Positions 57,249-64,000 of a DNA stretch of 64,000 bases are shown in pieces; the first letter of the stretch is position 1; every line of letters starts with the position of its first letter. A program made the position numbers and the translations under genes. The notes under the pieces were generated by a model, which searched no databases, was not told the DNA's origin, and saw only the letters and a program-made list of their open reading frames with translations. Source of the DNA: Tricholoma matsutake (taxonomy: Eukaryota > Basidiomycota > Agaricomycetes > Agaricales > Tricholomataceae); assembly GCA_026075535.2 (NCBI GenBank), contig AP026547.1:4898001-4962000 (forward strand), given 5' to 3'.

Positions 57249-58635
57249 CTACTGGGACTCCTCCCATTTCCTCTCTAACACCTCGATCTCCTCCATCAGC
57301 ACTTCCACTTCCAACTTTTTTCGCACCAGGACTTCTGCCAAATACCGACAACGGAGTCTTGCTGCGTCCGACTGCGTCATCTCGTCCTCCACCGCCATCG
57401 ACGCCCCCTGAACCATACCCACGACCTCAGGTTCAACTTCTCGTGCTCTCGCTTTCCCCTTCCCCTTCCCCTTGTCATTCTCAGCCAACTTCGCCTTCGC
57501 CTTCATCATGCGTTTTGGGCGCTTGTCAACTTTTGAGGGCCTGGCCTCCACGTTTTGGATGGGCTGGATAGCCCAGATGCATATCGCTAAGTAATCATAC
57601 AGATTAGCAATTGTATTGGTTATGCAGAAGAATCACTTACTACATCTGGCAGTCGACAACTGCATCGACTCCGCATTATCCTTTGTAGCTCGCTTGGAGC
57701 TCACCTTCTTCCTCAACTCGCCTCGTCGGAGTCCTTGCCTTGACACTCCCTCCCAGTAGCACCCCTGTAGCCCTTGAGTGCATCGCTTGCACTTTGGGGC
57801 GCCCTCCTCGACGATACACTCCTGAGTCATCCTTAGTCCGGCACATCGATCACACTAAAGCAATATCGAAGGCATGATTAGCCTGAACGATATTGAAAGA
57901 AAATAATGACTTACCGGCCCATGGAAGGTGATCAGCTCACCTTCCTCTACGTGCACCCGCTTTGTGACCATGGGCTCCTCATCCAGTTCATCCTCACCTT
58001 CCTCCTCGTCGTCCATCTCATCTGCCTTCCTCTTCTCGACGATCCGCTTGACATCCGGTAGGTCGTTGACCAGGGGCGCTGCTTTGTCCGCGGCCTCATC
58101 CCGATTGATTGAGAGGCACATCAGCTCGAGCGCAGCTGTACGATCACGGAATTCGTCCTTTGAAATGGTTTTGGCCCAGACTTCGGCCAAGAAAGCTCGA
58201 CGCGCCTCGACCAGCGCATCTCGTCGTTCCTCGATCCTCTTTGCTTTTGCCTCGACGGCCACCTGCCGAGCCTCCCTCTCCTCCTCTCTCTTCCTCTCTT
58301 CCTCAACCTTCCTTGAATACTCCACAAAAAGATACTTCCCACCCCACAAAACCCAATCCTTGTGAGCGAATGGTACGAAGAGGCCGACTGCCTCGTCTAA
58401 CATCACCTGCACATGTTCGTTGTGTGCCTCGTCAAATGACCCAATCAGGTCATCATATTCAGCCTATCAAATGAGATTAGGAAGCAGATAAACCCAAGAA
58501 AAGGGAAGGACATACCATTTTCTCACAAAAAACACGATGCCACACTTCGAAGTCCAACTCTTTGGCTTTGCCAGCCTCGGGCATCGATTTCGCGTGTTCG
58601 AGGATGGGAAGAGCAAGTTCGGCGAGGATAGACAT
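57249..58635 (-). CDS. Antisense accessory gene of the Gypsy element: coiled-coil, Cys-cluster protein, 4 exons
   Basis: Runs opposite to gag-pol between integrase and the 3' LTR. Exons: 58635-58516, 58463-57915, 57854-57641, 57586-57249; 1221 nt, 406 aa, no stop or shift. Introns are 52, 60 and 54 nt with GTATGT/GTAAGT donors and TAG acceptors. The start MSILAELALPILEHAK is followed by ELDFEVWHRVFCEKM; DEAVGLFVPFAHKDWVLWGG; a charged coiled coil (about residues 85-145); an acidic stretch (DDEEEGEDELDEEP); then a Cys cluster CDRC-x9-C...CKRC-x6-C that resembles a Zn2-C6-like knuckle; a Lys/Gly-rich segment and a final leucine-rich coil (LVRKKLEVEVLMEEIEVLER). I recall similar hypothetical proteins in Agaricomycetes; their function is unknown. 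At least eight CGA codons remain unmutated here, unlike gag-pol. Confidence 0.82.
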
Positions 58636-58783
58636 GTTGTCGAGGAGATGGATGGAAGAGATCGAATGAAAAGAGAAAAGTTCAAACCACAACGCATCTT
58701 AAATCAGCAATCAACAATGTCACATGACCCAGTTGTTTCGGCTTGACTGACCGGGATGGTCAGAATGTCAGTAAGGGGGAGGA

Positions 58784-59969
58784 TGATAGGTCATCTCCTT
58801 GGCTCAAGGACCAATTCACCACTTTAGCATCATTCTAATCACGTCGGCTAACTCCTACGACGTCCCAGATGCAGTGCGACCCACTCTATCAATCGCGATA
58901 TCATATCGACTGCGTTGAAACATCACCAGCGACATCGATCGTATCAAAAGCCCACATTGTACAACCTTAGGACTACCCCGAAAGTCACTAAGATTCCCCT
59001 ACATGACCATCGAACATCCCCGACCAACTTTGAACAAGCCGCAACCGTGATCGAGCATCATCGACCATCGTCGAGTGTCATCGATCAATATTGAGAAACT
59101 ATGAGCGACATCGGGTGCCGCCTTTGTTATCTAAATGGTGGAAGACCATGCACTAGGATGTATTCCAACTCATGCTCAAACCTGCTGATCATAGGTCAGC
59201 CTCGTTCCAAGTCCCTATCGTGCACAGAACCCACTGGATGCATTATTGCAAGACTTAGTGCAGTTTATACACAAAGGACAGTCTCTTTTAGTTCTTTCCT
59301 TTTATTACTCTTTCATCATATGATATATATATCTTTCTTGTTTGGATTCCAGTCTCCTTTATGGCCTTGTGCCTTAACTCATATCTTTTGCCTCATGTTC
59401 TACACATGTTTCTCATTCCATTTTAGGAAGTTTCTTTAAAACATATAAAACTCTGTAGTATCTACTTGAAAATAGGAAGAAATCATCTTCACATATCATC
59501 TCATATACAGTTCTAAGCATCCGATCAACTTTCTAAAACAATCTAAGTCTCTGCGGGTTTTCTCGATCGACGAGAAACCTCTGCAATCGTCGCATCCTCG
59601 ATCCTCCCTTGATCCTCTCGTCATTAGTTCTAGCAACCCTTCCAACACTTTATAGCAGTTTGCTGCACCCTTCGTATACCATTGACCTATCAAAAGGTCC
59701 CCATAATTCACATATTGACCATCAACGATAAAACTTGTTCACCATCGATCTCGTCGATCACCCTCGATATCGATCAATACTTGATCGGACCACGACAAAC
59801 GCCTTTGTCTCTCATAACACTACCTTCACAACTAGTGTTAACTAGTAATCTTCTCAGAGGTTTGACCACAAACTTTTGGAACGTCTCGCAACCCTCCTCT
59901 GACTCGTCGCAAACATCATTGATTGCCTCATCGGCAGTTCTGGTGGTTTTCCTGGGTTGAGCATCATCA
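58784..59969 (+). repeat. Gypsy 3' LTR (1186 bp)
   Basis: TGATAGGTCATC to GTTGAGCATCATCA, preceded by the polypurine tract at about 58772-58783. Confidence 0.95.
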
Positions 59970-60573
59970 GCGGGTGGACATGGGGGCCATGTTGGTGCCA
60001 TCTCGTTGTCACAATATAGTTAGAGCCTAAAAAAGAGAGGAAAAGATTAGTTAGTTGAAAAAGAATGTGAAAAAACATTACCTGCACCCCAAATGACAGC
60101 TATCATCATTTGGGCTCCTGCTTGGGAACATTATCTGATGGGGGGAACAGGCGTTGACAGGGTGGTGGTGCTAGAAGGAGGCAGAGGGGTGGTTGTTGAT
60201 GTTGATGTAGCATGGGAGTGGAAACGAAAGTGGCACCACATTTTTGTTTGGGTGCACAAATGTGATCAAATGGTCCGTGTGCACCCACAGGGTATTTAAA
60301 CACTCACTTTCTTAGTTCTTTTGTCCTCGGGCTCGTCCCATTTTCAATTTATTTAACTTTATAGTATCGTAATGTAATACTATGTGTATAACCAGTTACA
60401 ACGGGTTGGAACCGACTTTTGTCAGTTCCAAATAAATATACAAATTTATGAAACTGCAACCGCTGCCATACAAAAACTAGGGCAACCGCAACCGCAAAAG
60501 AACCTGACTGTGGTTCAGTCCGGTTTGGTTTCAGTTTTTTTTCCAGTTCAATGAACCGGACCTTCAAACACTA

Positions 60574-60820
60574 GTTTGTCATGCAGAAAAATGATACTGA
60601 AGATAAAGAAGAGCATCCGGCACCATTTCTCACTGGCAGAGTCCCTAACATACAGTCTGGTCATTCTGCAGAATGCTATTTCAGCTGGAAGCTTGCTTTA
60701 ATTCAGCCATGGAGGCAGCTATCTGACTTGTCAGATGGATTTGATTCCTTCCAGGCGGCGTTCAATGTGATCTCAAGAAGCGTCAATGATGTGCATCTGT
60801 CAACTCCAAGTAAGTAAAAA
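60574..60820 (+). pseudogene. Unknown coding sequence, 3' part after the composite insertion
   Basis: Reads on from the target duplication: VMQKNDTEDKEEHPAPFL, SAECYFSWKLALIQPWRQL, FDSFQAAFNVISRSVNDVHL, ending with a GTAAGT donor at about 60809. It is the continuation of the exon cut at 48203. No recognised domain. The stretch 60821-61072 holds no clear gene. Confidence 0.45.
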
Positions 60821-61076
60821 AAGATGAGGACACTATTCTCCGAGTGCCAGTTTTCTTTCTACATTCACTACTCTATCACAGACGATTATGAACTAAGGGA
60901 CCTTTCTGAACAAGACTGAATTTGTAATACTACTACACCATTTTTCTATGAGAATTCCATGGATGGTGAAATTACACAGGGAGGATAGTCCCTAAGCATC
61001 ATAAGGGGGGGCCCCCAAAGAAGGAAGTTAAGTAATGTAAGTGGGGGCAATCTCAGGTAAAGCCGCTGATGATACT

Positions 61077-62064
61077 CGACCCGGAAACCCAAACAAAACC
61101 TATAAAATGGCTTCAAATGATATAACACAAGTCAGAGGAAGGGTGCAAGGTGGTACTAAATATCACTGTCGGCAATGAGCATGAATGCGATGTGATGTGA
61201 TGCTGTACAAAGTACTGCAAAAGCTTGCGAAGAAGTTCGAAGAATTTTGAGTGTGTGCGAAGTTGTTTTGAAGATTTTTGAGGATAGTGACGAGAATAGG
61301 GTGTGGATAGTACAAAATGGTGATGGGAGTCAAAGGTGACAAGATATGATTGAGACAATAGGAGAGAGTTTAGAGATGGTACAACAAATTTCAAAGAAGT
61401 TCACGATGATTTGCAGAACTTTAGAGCTAAGATGAGGTGCTGGAACTCAAGAGGGAAACTCCTGAGTCAGACTAATACGATATACAAGGGACTGATGCAA
61501 CAATATATTCCTGTGCTTTGTTGTATAGTAGTACAAGACTATATAAGTTTTGGGGAAGTAGTACTAAAAAGGAAATAAGGCCATGAGGCTCCCATGAGGC
61601 AAGGTATAAGACAATAAAGAAGTATCCAAATCACAAAATAAATGAGAAACGATGTGAGGGGAAATGTGTAGAAGCATAATATATCAAAGGTACTTGTCCT
61701 ATTGTTCCAATTTATCATGGAAATGTCAAAAACATGGCAATGTGTCCTAAAAAGCGAAATGTCTTGTCTCCTCATGTCTGGTGTGCTCGGCATGCGATGT
61801 GGCAAGATGTAGCAGGTGTGGAACATGTGTCCAAAGGTCAGGGGAGTTGTATTATGGCGGTTAAAGGCATACAAAGAATTTCGAAGTCTTGCAAAGAATT
61901 TTGAAGCATTTTCATGACTTTGTAGAGGTTCATACATGTTCATAGAACTTTGGAGGGGTTCATATGGGTTCATAGAGCTTTGTAGAGGTCTGTAGAGACT
62001 CGTAGAGCTTTGACAACAGTTGTAGATGTGTTCTCCAAGCTTGAATGACAAGGTGGACCTATCA
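61077..62064 (-). mobile_element. Solo LTR C, Gypsy TGATAGGTC family (988 bp)
   Basis: Minus strand, same termini as copies A, B and D; CCGC on both sides (61073-61076 and 62065-62068). On the minus strand it has an AACTTATATAGTC box near 61550. Confidence 0.85.
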
Positions 62065-62068
62065 CCGC

Positions 62069-63330
62069 AGTCAAACTCAAGTAAACAAACATCACTAAAC
62101 CATCATTTTGAGTGAAGCAGACCAGTTTCGTGTGGTTCTCAAGCAAATCTTGTACTTTTTTCTATATATATGACTTCTATGATATCCAAACTAACATTAT
62201 GCATACCCCTTATGTCCTGTATTGTGGTATCTCTACTGTAAGAGCCAGAGAGAAGATTCTGGTCAAAAATGTGAAATTATCACAATCTCCCTATTTTACA
62301 GTTCTATTAAATCCTACACCATCCCTACCACTTCTCAACATCTTCAGAGTCACTTAATGGTTGGTTTACCTTCACAGGGACCCATAATCTATTGTTGAAC
62401 TGCTCAGTTAGGTGCTCATGCTTTAAAACAACTATAATACAAGTCAATTAGTAGTATAAATCCATTCTACAACCTCCTCAAAGTTGGAAATAGTGATTTA
62501 GTCCATAAAATATCTTATTTTACCTATATACTGACATTGGATGTGTTACAGAAGTGATTGGGAGGGATTCCTGACCTCGATGCACATTGGACACATCAAT
62601 CACTGAATTTGAACTCTGCTATTGTGTCTGTCACGTCTCAAAAGTAGACAACCTCATGACCCATTTTGTGGCTTCCTCACTCACAATAGTATCTTATGTC
62701 ATTAGTAAAGTCTACTTAATTTTTTCCTGGCTACAAGTTCTTCATGCTGGATTTTTTAATTTCTTTCTTATTGCTTCTCTTGGCCTCAAAAAATGATGTA
62801 TTTCTGCTCTTCTTCAACAACAAAGTCAAATTTAAAAAAATCGGCCATAAAGAGGTTGTAGAGAATCAAAAATGTGAGAACTTTCTCTGCTATGACAAGC
62901 TGTGAAAGTTGCTGTGTAATGCAAAAAATCGATGCTTCAGCAAAACCATCATTTTGTGACCAAGCCAAACAACAGTAAATAATTGGCAAACAGGGGGGAT
63001 TGCCCTCCCCCAATGTAAGCAAGGCAAGTGAGTAAGATGGCTCAGCAAGGTTGGCATCTCAGACGGTTTCTGCGATAAACCTTCATCTCAACATTTGGAC
63101 GTGTATCTGCAAACACGTCAACATCAATATCTCCTTCTCAACATGGAAACCTCACAATGTACATAGTGCTCCATATCAACCACATTCCTTTTCAACTGTC
63201 CCTATATTATCAAGTGTTCTCTCTCCAGCTACAAATTCCACTTCCTCTTGCCATATCCCTTCATCCTTTCTTCCAAACCCAACTACTGCTAGTCTCATAT
63301 CTAATGAAAATACACCACCCCTTAATCCTG
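62069..63330. other. No gene supported
   Basis: AT-rich sequence with only short frames lacking motifs; no terminal repeats found. Confidence 0.35.
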
Positions 63331-64000
63331 CTACTCCTAATGAAGTTCTCTGCACACACTGTGGTATCTATATCAATCATGGCATGAATAATCGCACAAA
63401 ATATCTGCTACATCAACATCAGAAAGGCCAGAAATGTAAAGTGGGCTTTGCTAGTGCATATCTAGCCCCTTCAATATATTCCATATCTTTACATTACATC
63501 CTGCAGATTTAATTCTATTGCAAATTGATGCCCTTGGATCAATTACAATTCTGGTCACCCAAGATGGTGACTTTCAAATCTCATCCTCATCCTCACCCCT
63601 CTCTTCACCTCCGTGCTCTGGTGTCACCTTTAAATGGGGACTGGGGTCTCCGCTTCAAACATATCCCTATGCTATCCACCATCCAGAATCTTGCTTCAAG
63701 CCAAACTATTTATTTGTTTCCGTCAATCATCACAACTCTGCCATCTGTTGCACTTCAGGTATGCAGAAAATGTCTGCTTATAGCAGTACAGATGTATTTT
63801 CCTAAATTACTTATTGTATATAATCTTTCATTTCAAACTTCAGGTTGCACTGCACTGCCAGTTGGAGTGGTGTTGATTCAAATTTGATGGCAACAGTCCA
63901 TGCCGCTGACATGCCGTGTCCTGGAAATCCTCAGTTGTGCTTTGTCATGAATGAATCTGATGGCCACAATTGGTGGATCTGACACCTCTTGTGTCCAGCA
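63330..64000 (+). CDS. Partial gene at window edge, Cys/His-containing protein of unknown role
   Basis: A frame around 63340-63450 reads LCTHCGIYINHGMNNRTKYL LHQHQKGQKC in two blocks, a C-x2-C...H-x...H...C arrangement like a zinc-binding site. A following frame (about 63560-63760) contains CSGVTFKWGLGSPLQTYPYA. GTATG-like donors and AG acceptors suggest several exons. The second block resembles hypothetical proteins repeated in Agaricomycetes, often near transposons, but I cannot name the family. The 3' end is outside the window. Confidence 0.35.

Larger units (their letters stand above)
49051..59969 (+). mobile_element. Full-length Ty3/Gypsy LTR retrotransposon, 10.9 kb, with antisense gene
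   Basis: Two LTRs of 1186 bp, gag, retropepsin, RT, integrase in Gypsy order, a polypurine tract (AAGGGGGAGGA) directly before the 3' LTR, and a likely primer site (TGGAGCCCACTGCGAGGG, 50242-50259) after the 5' LTR. The flanks are GCAG (49047-49050) and GCGG (59970-59973), a 4-bp duplication with one CpG-type change. It sits inside the hAT-like element and carries a MITE (51933-52760). Confidence 0.95.
48204..60573. mobile_element. hAT-like element (about 1.45 kb) swollen to 12.4 kb by a nested Gypsy; TSD GTTTGTCA
   Basis: Left end TAGTGTTTGAAGGTCTGG; right end the complement of TAGTGTTTGAAGGTCCGG. GTTTGTCA flanks it perfectly (48196-48203 and 60574-60581), and taking it out restores an open frame in the target. 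Own sequence is 48204-49050 and about 59974-60573. It contains the GAGCA/TGCTC palindrome three times (near 48696, 48788, 49018) and two intron-like modules on the minus strand (48926-48868 and 60081-60027), plus a TTG/ATTGGC microsatellite (48541-48640) that reads Asn-rich on the minus strand. No transposase is visible, so it is non-autonomous. Confidence 0.93.

Noticed and set aside
57928..58474. Plus-strand frames of 145 and 121 codons opposite the antisense gene
   Set aside because: Ser- and Arg-rich shadows of the coiled-coil exon; the minus-strand gene has proper introns and a coherent protein.
1..64000. CRISPR arrays, bacterial operons or ribosome-binding sites
   Set aside because: No evenly spaced short repeats with unique spacers; intron-rich eukaryotic DNA.
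1..64000. tRNA or rRNA genes
   Set aside because: I saw no cloverleaf with A/B boxes and no rRNA-like segment, although a tRNA scan would be more sensitive.

Overview
The window looks like a transposon-rich piece of a filamentous fungus, most likely a mushroom-forming basidiomycete (Agaricomycetes). The host genes are cut by many short spliceosomal introns of about 49-65 nt. The mobile elements (Plavaka-type transposase, Ty3/Gypsy chromovirus, Copia, LINE, hAT-like MITEs) match families I know from Agaricomycetes. I cannot name the species.

Only three intact host genes are well supported, in two islands. On the minus strand at 957-5741 lie a 15-exon cytochrome-b5/acyl-CoA dehydrogenase fusion and a 12-exon secreted GH79 glycoside hydrolase. 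On the plus strand at 44214-45805 lies an 8-exon alpha-methylacyl-CoA racemase. I rebuilt all three exon by exon; each keeps an open frame with a length divisible by three. The dehydrogenase ends in ARL and the racemase in SKL. Both fit the peroxisomal PTS1 signal, so the two may act in peroxisomal beta-oxidation of branched acyl-CoAs. GH79 begins with a signal peptide and probably acts on glucuronyl-bearing glycans outside the cell.

Almost everything else is mobile DNA, much of it nested. At 6.4-7.8 kb there is a RecQ-like helicase fragment and a fold-back element. At 8.3-13.6 kb a LINE is split by a 3.6-kb DNA transposon with TA duplications, which is itself split by an 846-bp hAT-like MITE. 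At 13.9-24.9 kb there are minisatellites, solo LTRs, a hairpin-rich repeat and much unassigned DNA. At 25.2-28.4 kb a broken multi-exon gene carries a solo LTR in an exon. At 28.5-36.7 kb Plavaka pieces are fused to, or separated by, a Gypsy chromovirus, a solo LTR and a pogo-like remnant. At 37.3-43.5 kb there is a Copia element with two palindromic MITEs inside. At 46.7-60.8 kb an unknown coding sequence is cut by a hAT-like element, which holds a complete-length Gypsy element, which in turn holds another MITE; each hAT step has a perfect 8-bp duplication. At 61.1-64 kb there is another solo LTR and the start of an unknown gene.

Two observations stand out. First, the two 1186-bp LTRs of the Gypsy element at 49051-59969 differ at roughly 34 sites, all of which I could read as C/T or G/A changes at CpG. 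Most in-frame stops in the window's transposons are TGA where the family has Arg, that is CGA to TGA. This points to strong CpG-directed mutation of repeats. Second, the same Gypsy element, whose gag-pol is riddled with such stops, carries on its opposite strand a completely open four-exon, 406-codon gene for a coiled-coil, cysteine-cluster protein.
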